Of a stretch of 64,000 bases of DNA, positions 28,901 to 42,100 are shown one piece after another. A program made the translations under genes and the position numbers. Source of the stretch: Anas platyrhynchos (taxonomy: Eukaryota > Chordata > Aves > Anseriformes > Anatidae); contig NC_092591.1 in assembly GCF_047663525.1 (NCBI RefSeq), forward strand, positions 35,311,001-35,375,000, written 5' to 3'. The notes under the pieces were generated by a model. The model made no database searches, was not told where the DNA came from, and saw only the letters and a program-made list of their open reading frames with translations. Position 1 is the first letter of the stretch, and every line of letters starts with the position of its first letter.

Positions 28901-30055
28901 ATTTGTCTTCTTACCTGGGTATGAGATAAAAAATGCAGTTTACAGTACATCTCATCATTTGTATCACATCAGCCTATTTATAAAAATCCATACAAACGAT
29001 GCAGGAAAATATCACCCTCTTTGTGGACAATAGACTGCTTACAGTAGAAAACAAAAGTCAGGGCTTGTTTTAACAGTATGGATAAAAACAAGAATTCAGT
29101 TTTGTTTGAAAATTTATGGTTTAGTTCTTGTCAACTGCTACACTCAGTTACATCTCTGAAGCTTCCCAAGTAGGTGTCTTTTCTTCCTTAAGTTCTATAA
29201 AAAAAAAAAAGTTTTTAAAAATAACTTTAAAAAAATCTGATTACTTTGGAGACAGAAGGGCTAATAGAGAAGGGATAAAATGAATTCAGCAGAAAATAAG
29301 CTAGGTTTAAAAAAATTAAATAGCACTTACTGAATTACGGTCCTGCTCTTGTTTTAACTGAGCTGAGAATAAAAAACTTCCTGCAACTTGCACTTCATAG
29401 GAAAGAAGCAGAGCATCTGCAGGAGATTAACTTCCCAGCTTTACTAGTAACTCTAAATGAGCAATGAAGTACCAAGACTACTTCTGGTTCATGTCAGAAT
29501 CAGAAGTATAAGGAAACTTCTTTTCCAGAGGCAGGTAAGGGACCAGAAGAACACGCAAAGCTGTTCTGTGAAAGCAGCTCAAGCCGCTTATTTTTTAAAC
29601 TGTATTCTGATCATTCCTTAAATAAAAAGAGGGAGAATAGAGAAAAAAAAAAAAGCTGCTAAATTTGCAGTAAAATCATCTGTCTTCGTCCGTAACTGAT
29701 AATAGTTCCACATTAAGTGCAAGTGTTTTGCAAAATGGGCCTTTTTTTTTTTTTTTTTTTTAATATTTACAAGAATCAAAGTAACATAACAAGATTACCA
29801 GAGAGCGTGTACAGTAGCTGCAGCTTATAAAACATACCGGTAATTGTACCTGGTGAATTATAAAGAGAACCAATGCAGGATTTCAGATAACTAACTGAGA
29901 AGGGTAAAAGGGGCCTCAAAGCAGAGGACAAAAAAATTCACATTTTCTACATAAAAAAATACAGGTCTCAAGTCTCTGAGAACAGAGAAAATTCAAAGTC
30001 TTTGAACGATGGAAAAAAAATTGAAAAATGGAACCCTAGAAGCAAGGAGAGTGCT
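26000..30055 (-). other. RBM25 3' UTR and RBM25-PSEN1 spacer
   Basis: About 4 kb between the RBM25 stop and the PSEN1 island, with no recognisable coding sequence. The only minus-strand AATAAA overlaps the RBM25 stop codon (30060-30055); ATTAAA variants occur, for example at 29759-29764 beside a 20-base A run. T-rich tracts lie at 27501-27533 and 29742-29762. The 3' end of RBM25 is unresolved. Confidence 0.5.
26019..26031. repeat. Poly-C run
   Basis: Thirteen C at the upstream edge of the PSEN1 CpG island. Length may be unreliable in assembly. Confidence 0.85.
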
Positions 30056-30148
30056 TTATTTCACTAGACCAATCTTCTTGGCTTCTGTCTCGTATATCAA
30101 CAACCGCCACATTTTGACTATGAAAACTTCAGCTTCTTCATCTAGTAC
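30056..30148 (-). CDS. RBM25: RBM25 last coding exon
   Basis: 93 bases, residues 808-837 plus TAA at 30058-30056. [20 protein letters not shown] then [10 protein letters not shown]. The stop codon lies within an AATAAA hexamer. Confidence 0.97.
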   Translation of the reverse strand, partial: VLDEEAEVFIVKMWRLLIYETEAKKIGLVK

Positions 30149-33100
30149 CTGTGGGAAATACACATTTCACAGATTATTTTTTTAGGTTAGGCATTGTAGT
30201 AATAAAGATTAATCCTAGTAGACATATCAAAGTCTGCCATTTGTAGTCAAAAGAAAGATGACAATACCATTTTTATCAAAGTAGAGCTGATCAAATCAAA
30301 GTTAAGCATCTGAGTGTGGCATCAGATTTTATTCATTTCGTCTGTCCTGCATTTATCACCTGGCTTGACTTCAAGTATATATCTTATATACTTCATACCT
30401 TAGTATGACTTTAATTACGTACTTGAATAAGGCAGCTTTGAGCACAAAGATATAAAAGCACCACTAATGACTTCCTAATAATGGCTTGGGAAAAGGCAGA
30501 GAAATAAGCCTGGGAAGAATGTAAAAAAATGGACACATGGAATTTTCTATTAATTCTCTGTAAGTCTCTGCTCATTTTCAGCTTGGAACTTCCTTGGATC
30601 CTATTTTATTTAGTAACAAATCCCTTGATGGGTTTCTCTTCCTTGAGCTTACTATCCAGGCTTCTTTTGAGTCCTTACAGAATTTTAACACACACAAAAC
30701 TTCTCAGGAAGTTTCTCATATTAAACCAAAAACCACCTACTGACTTGTGCTGTGAATCTGACTCCTACCAACTTGATGCCTCTAAATTTTATTTCCAGAA
30801 GAGAGGAAACAATCACTACTTAATCACCTTTCAATCTATGAAGACAAGCTGAAGCAGTAGCCTTATTTCATAAAGTTTCCTCCTTCTAACACCGAGCAAA
30901 CAACAAAAACCCACAAGTTTTCATAGTCTACAGAAGATCACCTTTTACTCATTAATTAGGAATAAACCTACCATAACATTAATTATAAAAATCAAGTTAC
31001 AAGAATGAGAATAAATAGAAGTTCAAGATTCAACAGTAATAGAACTGTACCAGAAACCTCTCTCTAATGTTAGGGACAGAATTTCAACACTTCCAAATAC
31101 AAAGAAGCCCTCAGCAGCGATCAGTATTTTGTATTTAGATGCCACAACTACAAAGTCATGTCTGTTTTAGCATTACATGTTTAATCAAAACAGCTTTCAT
31201 AATACCCTACAATATACACGTTCTATGAACACCAAGTATTTGTTATGGACTCCTAATTCACACACTGACTGCTACCTTCTGCATATCACAGAAGCTATCT
31301 CAGTTATACAGTTTTTGCTTACCATGGCAACATCATCCAGTATGCTCTGTGGTGAGCTGTGAGCCATAACCTGAAAGGAACAAATATTTTTAGTTTGAAA
31401 ACTCAAAGTAAATTATTTGAACATATTTGGGGGAAAAAAAAAAATCAGTCTGTACTTCAAGGATTTTGAATACTTTGTACATGAGGAAGTGTTTCCAATT
31501 TATTAGTTTCTAGTATTAGCCAGGGTAACATTAATATTAAACTACATCAGATTCAATCATAGTGAGTACTAGTTTATTGCTCATTACTGAGGATTATGAT
31601 CCAGCAAGCTTCAGAGATTCAACAGGACCTCTGTTTGCTGGCTATCTGTGCATCAGTTAAGCTCTCCTAATTTAAGTAAGCTCCCCTTTATCCAACAGTA
31701 CATTCCTGATAGAAGACTAAAGCCAAATCTTGAGCAAAATTCTCCCTGTATCACTTTAACTGAATTTCAAATCTGTCTTTTTAAGCATTTCATAGTATTT
31801 TCATTTTTCAGAATCGTAATATATCATTTAATACTAGAAAACAATTTTATTTTTATGTTTCTTTTGAATATAATTTAAAATTTTGCAAATATTCAGCTTC
31901 TGCTTTTCACTTTCTACTAACCACCCATGCTACAAAAGTGGTTTTTGAAATTCCCTATCTATGAAACATCAATAAAGATGTTGTGATGTATAAGAAAGCA
32001 AGTTACTAGACTTCTAGTTTCTAACTTGATGGAATAATCTCTGCAGAGTTAACTTTAAACAAGTCATGTAATGGCTAAAAGGTATGGCAGAATGACATCT
32101 AATTCTAAGTCTAAAGCCTCAGTATTTGTTTAATACTGAAGAAACAAAGCATCTAAAAAGCTTTTTAAGAAATTAATCTAGTTAACCTAAAAATTATGCA
32201 AAGTCAGCCTACGGGCTTTCCCTGAATTCAGGCATCTTTTTTTTTTTTTTTTAAGTTAAGTGTTAACAGCAAATGAATTATTAACTCTGAAATCTAATGG
32301 TCAAACTATCAAGCATAAGAGCTGCTTTTATTTCATCAATCCAATCCAGTCCATATGTTTATCTAAGAGAACAGCATCTGACACACACAAATTGTATGAA
32401 AGCATGAAAGGAGGTGATCTGTAAAACAGAGTACATACTAACTTCAAGTACATTGACAACTGCACACCAGTATTATATATAGAGAAGATAACAGACTGCC
32501 TTCAAAAATAGGTATTGCCATCATTGCTGTAGCTTAAAAAGGGAACAACGGACCAAGAAGATACTAACCTTTGAACAAACAAAGTCAACTAGCGTGGCTT
32601 CTTCTTCACCAATATATTCTATTATTTTCTTGTTTATCCACGGTCTAATTCGACGTTCCATTAGTGTCTGAAGAAAAAGCACACCGTAATCCATAAGTTT
32701 TACTTCCCTGAAACAATACTGGCAGCTAGAACAAACCCTACTGTTTAGTGAAAGATACCTTTTGCTACTAGCTTAGAAAGAACCCATAGTGATTTAGAAT
32801 CAGTATTTCTGATATCCGATCGGAAATGTTTCTAGATGACCCACACACATACACCTTCTATAACACTACTAGACAAATTGAGTCATTACTAGACACCTTC
32901 TATAACACTACTAAACAATTCAGGAGAGACCAAAACAATAGGCATGCTCATAATAAGTATTAAATGTGGAAAAGAAATATAGTACTCAAGTCTGATTCCA
33001 TTTGATGGTGCTACTTAATCCACTGCAGTCCCAGGAATGAGGTGTTCCTATGCAATTCAGAAGTTTGTTTGGAAAAAATTCTGCTTTTTGTGAATTATTA

Positions 33101-36100
33101 AAAACAAATTAACTTACTGAATCCACAATTGACCAGTCAAGAGGATATGCAAAGAGCTCTGGTTTTGCTGTGGGAATCTTCTCAATGAGACTCTTAATAT
33201 GTTTGCGTTTTTCTTCTGTATTGACACTGCCTTTAATATTGCTTTTATCTTCATCTCCATAATCCAGGGGTACGAGTTTCCTTTTCCGGGGCACATCATC
33301 ACTGTCTTCATCATCAAATTTATTGAAAACACTATCCACAGCAAGCTTCTTCCTTTTCACAGCATTGGGCTGATTAGGACTATTGCAGGCACCTACAAAC
33401 CATAAGACAGAATTACATATTCATAAAATTCAACTGAAGCTAGTTTGCTCTTCATGTATTTCTCAAGGAGTAGCTGTGTTATATAAGTATCTATGAATGC
33501 CAACAAATATTTTAATCTCTCACAATTTGTTATAAAAATGCCAAGCTCAAACTGAGCTTCTTCAAGATTCCAGGAAAAACAGGCTGCTCTTTTCTACTCT
33601 GAAACCAATTAGCATCCCTAACTAAGAGAAAGGGACTACGGCACGAGCTCAAACTCTACCAGAGGCAAAGCACAGAGATGAAAGGTTACTCTGAATCTAA
33701 TGCTAGGAAAAGTGTTCATCTGTCAACCTAAGAGCACACAGTCACTCTTCATTCAAGATTTAAGTGTGAGCTCAAATGCAGCCCTGATATCGTTCAATCA
33801 AAATATGAAATCATAAATGCACAAGCTTTCTGAAATAAATATCGCTAATTCTGCTACTCAGAACTTTTTTTTTTTTTTAAGAACATTGGGAAATTGCTAA
33901 GAAACTCTGCACTCATGCTCTATTTGCAATTGTCATCAATTCTACTTTAAGAGGTGAAAAAACTCATTTTCAGTTTTCTTCTTTGAAAATTGATCAATAG
34001 TATTTGCGAATAAATAAAGGCAGTACCTTAATTAAGGTACCTCTAGTACCTTAATTAACATACTTGCATCAATGAAGAGTAGCAAAGAGCTTTCACATAG
34101 AATTATTAATCCCAACTCAGAGCTTTCCTTAAAAAAAAATAGTAAGCCTTGAGGATGACAGAACTTCCCTCTCTCTTCCCCCCCTAGATTTTAGAAGTGA
34201 TCCATAAAAGGTATCTACTGGACAGTAGAAATCAATCAGATCATCAGGATAACAACAACTTGATAGAATATGCCAAAATGTTCAATATAGTTAGAGAACT
34301 CTGTGACTGCTCATTTTGGCTTTTTCTTTAATTATGAACCCATATAGAAAATCAAAATAATATGTAAACTTGCCCAGTTTGAGACTAAGTCCTATTTTGG
34401 GCCGATGCTCCTCCGGCTGTTGTTGATCAGGTGAATTTTCATGAGGGATAATAATGCCACAGGGAGATTCATCACCAGGTGTGTTAGGGGTTGCATTTCC
34501 ACTAGCAGAAGAAACAGATGGGGCAGAACTGATTGGTCGTAAAGTTGGTTTAAGGCAGGGCTTTTGTTCAGGCTCCTCCTCTTCTTCCTCTGGCTCTTCT
34601 CTTTTTTCTTCTTTTTCTGCTTTTTCCTCCTCTTCTTCCTCAGACTCTGGCTCTTGTTTGATTTGCGGCTGCCTACGCCGCTCAGCCTCCTGCTCCATCT
34701 ACAATGAAATAGAATTAGGAAAAAAAGAAACTCTCAAAACCAGCACTGTTTAAAGAGAATCTAAAGGCCCACTGCTTCCCTGGCAGTCTGTTAACAAATA
34801 CATGCAACTACTGCCATTTTAGTATAAAAAAAAGTCAATCCACCATTTGTTTTTGAGCTCCATCTAAGCACAGATCTGAAGTTACTTTTCATTTCCAATA
34901 TTCTTACTGCTTTCCTGGATTTTTTTATTTTTTTTAAAGAAAGAAAATACAACAAATATTAACCTTCAACTCTTACAAATTTTTGCTTGCTAAATACATT
35001 TTTGTTTTACTGAATACCAGCAGAATACTAAGGGATGTTTTCCCCTGTCAGATCAACAGCTACTTACCCTCTGGAGTTCTGCATCTGGATCTGGGTGTCC
35101 TTCTGCCAGAAGGCGCTGCCTAATTTCTTCTAGTTCTTCCTTTTCCCTTTTCCTATCCCGTTCATCTGCTTCCATCTCTTTCTCCCTGTCTCGTAGCCTC
35201 TTCTGAAGAGCACTACCCCTACAAAAGATACAGAATTGGCATTTCAAAGAACATTCCAAATGTGAACCTTATATGACAATACAAGAAACACCCGATAAAA
35301 AGGTCTTCCACTAATTAAAAACAAGAGTTTTTTAAGAGCATCTACTGTCCTGTATTTTTCTGTTGCAAAAATACAAGTTCCCTGCATTACTATACGGAAT
35401 TTACCTCATCATGTTAAAGAGAAAATATGACTGCCAATCACCTCAGGAAAAGAATCAGATTTATCAGAATTGGTTCTTGACAAGTACGTATTTCTGTAAG
35501 ACTAATTTGTTCCAAGTTTTTAGTTAGTACCATGTTGAAGGATTTTCCCCATCCTTAATACACTTGTTCTTGATACAACTCAGAGCTTCCTTGTAGTGAA
35601 CTATTTAGAGACATTTCATCCATTCTTCCTGCCCTCTCCACCTTATTTTGTAATTGATCACTGAAGTGGCAGGAAGGAGCAGCTGCTCCCAAGCATTAGC
35701 AAGTAGCAATAAAAGGTCTTTTCCTTTTCCCTCTGCCCCTTAATCAAGTAATGACAAAATAATTAATGTCCCTTACATCACCACCTAATCACTCAAATGT
35801 AAGCTTCATGAACCTCTGCCAACAAAACCCACAATTGTGTTAAAATGGTCAATTAATATTTTCTTGCCTGGAATCTATACAAAGACATACCTGTAGTATT
35901 TTGGATCATCTCTGTCATCATCATAATCTTCTAAGAATTCTTTTAACCGTTTGGCTTCTTTTGCCTGCAACAAATTGAAGCATAAGTAATGTTATTTCTG
36001 GTTTAAAATCTAGTAATAAATTAACTTGCTAATATTACTATCTGCTGTGCTTCAAAGTACAGTTTTCCAGACACAGAAATACCGTGTGACATCATGCTCA

Positions 36101-39100
36101 ACATTAAAGGCTTGGAGGAAAGGCAGTGGGGGGGAACCTTTGGAGTTATGGCATTTGTCTTCCAAGTAGCTGCTATGCATGATGAAGCTTAACTTCCCTG
36201 GAAAACGTTAAATACTTACCTACGACTGGGAAGCAGCAAATTAATTCCTTATTTTGCTTGCTTCTGCAGTTTCTGCTTTATATATTAAGCTGTTTTTATC
36301 TCAAACCATGAGTTTTCTCGCTTTTACCCTACCAATTCTCTTCTCCATCCCACTGGGAGGGAAGGAGCAAGCAGCTATGTGGGGTTTAGCTGCCTTCTGG
36401 AGTTAAAACAGAACACCTCCCAAGCTTCTAGGGCAAAAAAGTTAAATTGCATGTAAACCAAATGTCTTTTTTCTCATTTTTGTTTTATTCTTCCCCATAT
36501 CTCTTTCCAATTTCTGCTTTGCAGCAATTCCCACTCCACCTCCTACTTAGAACTCTCTCATATCTTCTCCCCTTCTCTAGGACAATTATGAAGTGAAATG
36601 TTAACACCATCATTTAAAATAATATCTTCAGGAAAAACCTGTTAGCCTACAGAAGCATCTATTTTTTAAAGCTGTCAGTTCAGACTAGACTTTCAAGTAT
36701 TAAATTGGTAACTGTGGTAATTTCACAACTAATGAACTGAACCCATAAATTTAGCAGTGCTTAAATGTTATAGAAGGTTCAGGCACACGAGCAGGTTAGA
36801 AATAAAGACTGTTCTAGTTCCACTGGTATGGCATAGAAAATGTAGTAGGTTTTGCTAAAAATCTGACAAAAATACAGGTTACAAAAGGAGTAGTACATGG
36901 TAATCAAACCATAGCATTTTCAGCTGCCTACTTCTCATTCTTTTGCCTTCATAAGATCAAGCTGCTAGGTTTTGTTTTCTAGACTTTCAACGGTACTCCT
37001 GCTTTTGTTTGACATCTTTTTCAAGTGTAACTGATATTTTTGTATAAAAACAAATCTGCATGTATACAGGATTGACACTATCACTATCCATAAAGATACC
37101 AGCAGACTGTTCTATTCTAAATAGGACACAAAGAACAAGGAGAAAAAAAATCACAGGTAAAACCAAGCCTTACCATTTCCCTCCTCCTTTCTTCTTCTCT
37201 TTCAGCCTCTTTTTCATATTCTCTACTTTTCTTCCTTTCTCTAATTTCCCAGTTTTTAAGACGCTACAACAGAAGAAAAAGACACACACTTGTCTCAACA
37301 TTAAAAACAGCACTACTACATTGAAGTTAGTTTGAATTAATGTTTTGAAAAGTTTACATTAAAATTTGGTAAAATTAGTTATTTATAGTTTAAGACCCTA
37401 GAATAAGTCCAATGTTGTTCTGATTAACTGACACACCTGCCCCAGTTCATACAGTCAAGAGATTAAAAGCGTATTAAGAAGAGAGAAGGAATGGTGTATT
37501 TCACAGTAGAACAGTTAGTGTCACCCAGCAGAAGTTTTCTTTTTCCTTAAGGAATCTTAGAAATTCCAATCTACCTCTTGATATGCAGCTTCTTTCTCCC
37601 GCAGTTTCCTCTCTAGCTTTCGTCGTTCATAGGCATCTTCTTCATCTTCTTCTCGGTCTCTCTTTTTATCTTTCTCTCGTTCTCTTTCTCGTTCTCTTTC
37701 CCGTTCTCTCTCACGTTCCCTTTCCCGCTCTCGTTCTCTTTCCCGTTCCCGTTCTCTTTCCCTGTCTCTGCTTTTTTCTCTGAAGGAAGCAAAAAGACCG
37801 AATTTAAGTAGAGCCCTCAATGTCCACTCAATCTAATGATGCCTCTCCAAATGCATAATACGCTATAGTCTTGTGAGCAGTCTTGTGAGATTATACAAGA
37901 CTTTATAATTAGCCAATACAGCAATAGGCACAGATCAATATTTTAATATATTTAGTACCTATTTTATCTAAACGTAGTTGTTTGAACACTGCAACCATTA
38001 AATACAAGTATCTACAGAAATTAAGCATGAGCACATTGCAACTCATTATGTTAGTAGTTCTCCATAACAAGTAACAGCTACAGATACCACAAAAAGGGTA
38101 TGCTTAAGTAAGTCCTTCATGGCTTGCATGATAACATGAACCCTGCCTATAAGAAAACTTAACATGAAGCAGCTATTTTTCCTACACTGAAGAGGGAAAA
38201 AACCAGCATATAGAGCCCGACACAATTAGTCATAGTTTAAGACTGAAAGAGGAATACCCTTGCATTAAAAAAATACACCCAAGAAAAAGGTAAGAAAAAA
38301 GTGAAGTAAAGACACTGGAGAACTTCAAGGAGAAATGAAACTACCCACCAAAAGATTTAAAAAAAAAATCTTGACAAATTGAAAAAAAATCTTGATAAAT
38401 TCCTGACAAATAAAAAAATTATTGATAAAACCAGCATCCAAGCCATAGTTGGAGGGTTGCTTACTGCATATTACAATTGTTATATTCTTGTGCTGTGCAG
38501 GAAATAAAGTATTCTTCTGATTTGTATAAAAACATTATTTCCTAAAATCTTGATTTCCTTTTTTTACACTAATCTTCCAAAAGGACCATTCTTTTTTTTG
38601 AATGGCAGCTGTTGTCGTGAACTATATACATTCAGAAAAGAACACTAGTGAAAAAAATGAAAGAGATAGCAATTAAAGTGTATTTACCTTGATCTGCTCC
38701 GATCCTTGTTGCGGTCTGAACTCCTTTCACGATCTCTGTCCCGATCTCTGTCCCGTTCACGGTCTCTGTCCCGGTCTTTAGTTCGGTCACGATCCCTATC
38801 TCGCTCCCGTTCACGCTCCCGTTCCTTCTCCTTCTCTCGTTCACGTTCACGCTCCCTCTCTCTTTCACGCTCCCTCCTTTCTCGTTCACGCTCTCGTTCC
38901 CTTTCTCTTTCTCTGCGTTCTTTTTCAATTTCCTGTCTTTCTTTCTCCTTTTTGCCTTTTTCCTCCTCCAGTTTCTAAAAACCAACAAGAGAACTTTCAT
39001 AGTTAATTTTGCAGTTATAGGAACTGGATCTTCCCGGCGCAACACACAAGGCTGGTAATGGAAATACCAAAACCGCCCATTGATTTTAAAATATTAAATA

Positions 39101-42100
39101 GGGTTTGGTGGGTATCTTTTGGAACTCATAAGTATGAAATCAAAATGCAGCAATCACAAGACTAGATTTCGTGCAAAAGCATAGATCTACACAGACCAGC
39201 AATCTCCAACCTTAGCAGAGCAGGGCTGGCCTCTTATTGTAAGCTGACTAAACTGCACATACACAGTGCACTGCCAGTCATGATTCAAGTGGGCCACGAA
39301 TTCCATTGGCCCTATAAGCCACTTGGGTACAAACAAAGTGAACTTTCATCTAGAAAAATATATTTCAGTGGAATGCTTACTGGACAGTGTGGGGTTTTTT
39401 TGTTTTGTTTTCGCAAGAAGTCTTGGCAGACCAAAACTATCCTATATGAAAAGTTGGGTAAAGAAATTTATCCACTTACACATCGTGCATGTGGTTTAAC
39501 AGTGAAGAGAGCTGCAACCTTTCCCCTTTTCCCTCCCTAAAAAAGTTCTAACAGTTCATTGGTAAGAACTGGACTCTGCAGAATGGAATCCTTAACTTCC
39601 ACCACTGCAAGATGGAAAGAGTTACAAAAAAAAGGTTGGAAATAGCTCTTTCGAAACACAGAAACTAAAGGGTTACCTGCTACAGTTTTACTAAAAATTG
39701 TACAAAATTGCAACTTTTTTTTTTCAATTAGAAACAGTTCCTATGACCAGAATTCCTATAAGACAATAGAAAATACATCAACAGAATGATAGATAAATCC
39801 ATCCTTGGAAGCAATTGTTATGTGTTAACTTACAGATGCTGTGCTAGGACATGGACCGCCAACACTGGATTAACCTTGCCTATAAGCTATGTTTCTGGGA
39901 GGAAGAGCAAGTACACGGTTCACAAATATACCAAATAACAACCAAATATACCAAATTTCAACCTGACGGATGCCAGAATACCACTTTTTTTGAACACATA
40001 TTGAGCAGAATAAACAGGTTTATCCCCTTTGGCTCCACGTTTACCACCACTGAAATGAAATTAAAAACTGGAACAATCATACAGCATTTTCTCTGTTTTT
40101 TTGTTTTTCTTTTCTTTAAACAAAGCATTTAAGACAACTTTAAAAAGCAATCTTACCTGATAAGTGTTCTTCTGCCATAGGCACAGGGACCAGAGAACCG
40201 ACAAAGGATTACAGAAATAAAGCTAATTCACTAGTGATTAATGTATCCAGTGAAACTATACTGCATTGATAGAACAATACAGGCAAACCAAGGTTGGATA
40301 CATTGAAATCACAAAAGGAAAAAGGGACTAAAAATGGTAGGAAATTGGTAGAAAACTGATATGAAAAACAAAACTTAGGTTCTACAAGGTACACGGGGCT
40401 GAAAACCAATTTGTAAAGGACTGTATTTTACAGGAGCTTTACGGTATTAAACCTCAATACGGTCAGATACTAACCTAGGCTGTCAACTTTTAAAAATACA
40501 ACTTACCTCAAATTTCAAATACTTTTAAAGAAAAGTTTATATACTGAAGTCGTTGATACTTACAGGTTATCTTAGGTGTTCCAATAGAAATTTCTTTGGT
40601 AGAACTCCTGCTTTTTTGCCATTCAAAAACTTTGTGGTGAGAAAAGCATTTCTCAAGAGAGGTTGTTTTTGTTTGTCTTTTTAAAAAATATATTTACACA
40701 TGTGTAAATACACAAAGTGTTCTGAATTAAAATCCATTTTGTAGACCTGCTTTCTTAAAATCCAATAAAAAAACGTTTACTTTGTAATCAAAATCTGACC
40801 TCAACTTCTATCAGCCTAAACAAGAGGATCTGAAAGGGTAATGGGATGGGAACGGTATCAGGTATATTGAAGTAATGAACAGAAATGAACAGGTAGAAGA
40901 ATTATAAATCTTACCTTGAGCTCTCTTCAGACTCGTCCGTGCTGTAAATGGACGCCCCCTGCAATGCTGATACCCTGACAGTCTGTGGTTATTGTTTTAT
41001 AAACTCATACCAAAAACATGCAAAGGTTCACTGTGCTCACTAGCCAGCTGCTAAAGATTCAGCCCCTTTTAAACATATCCAATATACACAATGACTACTT
41101 CCAGTTGATTTTTTGATGTTAAGAAACCCCAAAATACCCCTCCAATAATAATAAAGATTAAAGGCAGTAAAATGCCCCAAAGCTTCTGAAACAATGAAGC
41201 ATGTTTTGTTGTTTTGGTTTTTGTTTGTTTTGTTTTTGTTTGCTTGTTTTTGTTAAGCATATAACTTGTTTGTATGTCAATACCAGTGACTTGCTGGGGC
41301 TTGGAATTTAACACAATTCTACTGAAGTTTCACCATGAACCAGTTTTGCATTCAATTGCTGAACTTCTCCAGATGATTTCTTCTAGAGTTTTTCCCCACA
41401 TTTTCATCTCCAACAACTTCAGTCAAGTGAAAAACTGAGTAAGTATACATCCAACAATGTGTAGTCACTTGTGTTTACATGGATAAAGTTGCGTGAAAAC
41501 ATGGTACCATCCCCAGTGACTGCATGTGGTAAAGCTGAATAACACGGGCATACTCCACCTTGCTGTAGCTTCAAGGTTTTCATTAACGTTGATTTAGGGA
41601 TATTTTCAAATAAAAGCACGTGCTCAAAAGAGGAGCTTGTTGATATTTCCCTACACCAAGGACCATTCCAGTCTCATTGGGGAAAAAATAATACCAACTT
41701 TAAGCTGAACATTAAAACAAGAACATTACATGCATATTTTCCTTACTACCTATAAGTACTATTTTCCATAGCAGAAACATTCACAGATGCAATAGCATTA
41801 ATGGAAACTTCTGTACGTGGGAACTGAGGTGGGATTTGATGTGCACAAACATTTCCAAGCCAGTTACCCCTTTGCATATTTTTCTGAGGGGGCATCCATA
41901 AGTATAATAAAAAACAGAAGCTCATACTTACATCCTATTCCATGTTACTTTCCAAGCTGTGAGTTTCATCTTGCATTAGTCACCATATGATCTCTATCAT
42001 AATGGTGGGGGTCAATGAATAGATTAGCTTTATGGGAATTTACAGTTCTTCCATGCATCTAAAGTTTGGTAAGTCTGGTAACCACTGACCTACTTTTAAT

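Noticed and set aside
34454..34753. Plus-strand Ser-rich open frame opposite RBM25 exon 14
   Set aside because: Antisense of GAA/GAG repeats coding the Glu-rich region.
38706..38978. Plus-strand Arg-Ser-like open frame opposite RBM25 exon 9
   Set aside because: It is the antisense shadow of the RE/RD codon repeats; the minus frame continues the RBM25 protein across conserved splice sites.
38632..39045. 137-residue minus-strand frame over RBM25 exon 9
   Set aside because: Out of frame with neighbouring exons; open only because purine-rich repeats lack stops. It would matter only if a frame-shifting cassette exon were included upstream.
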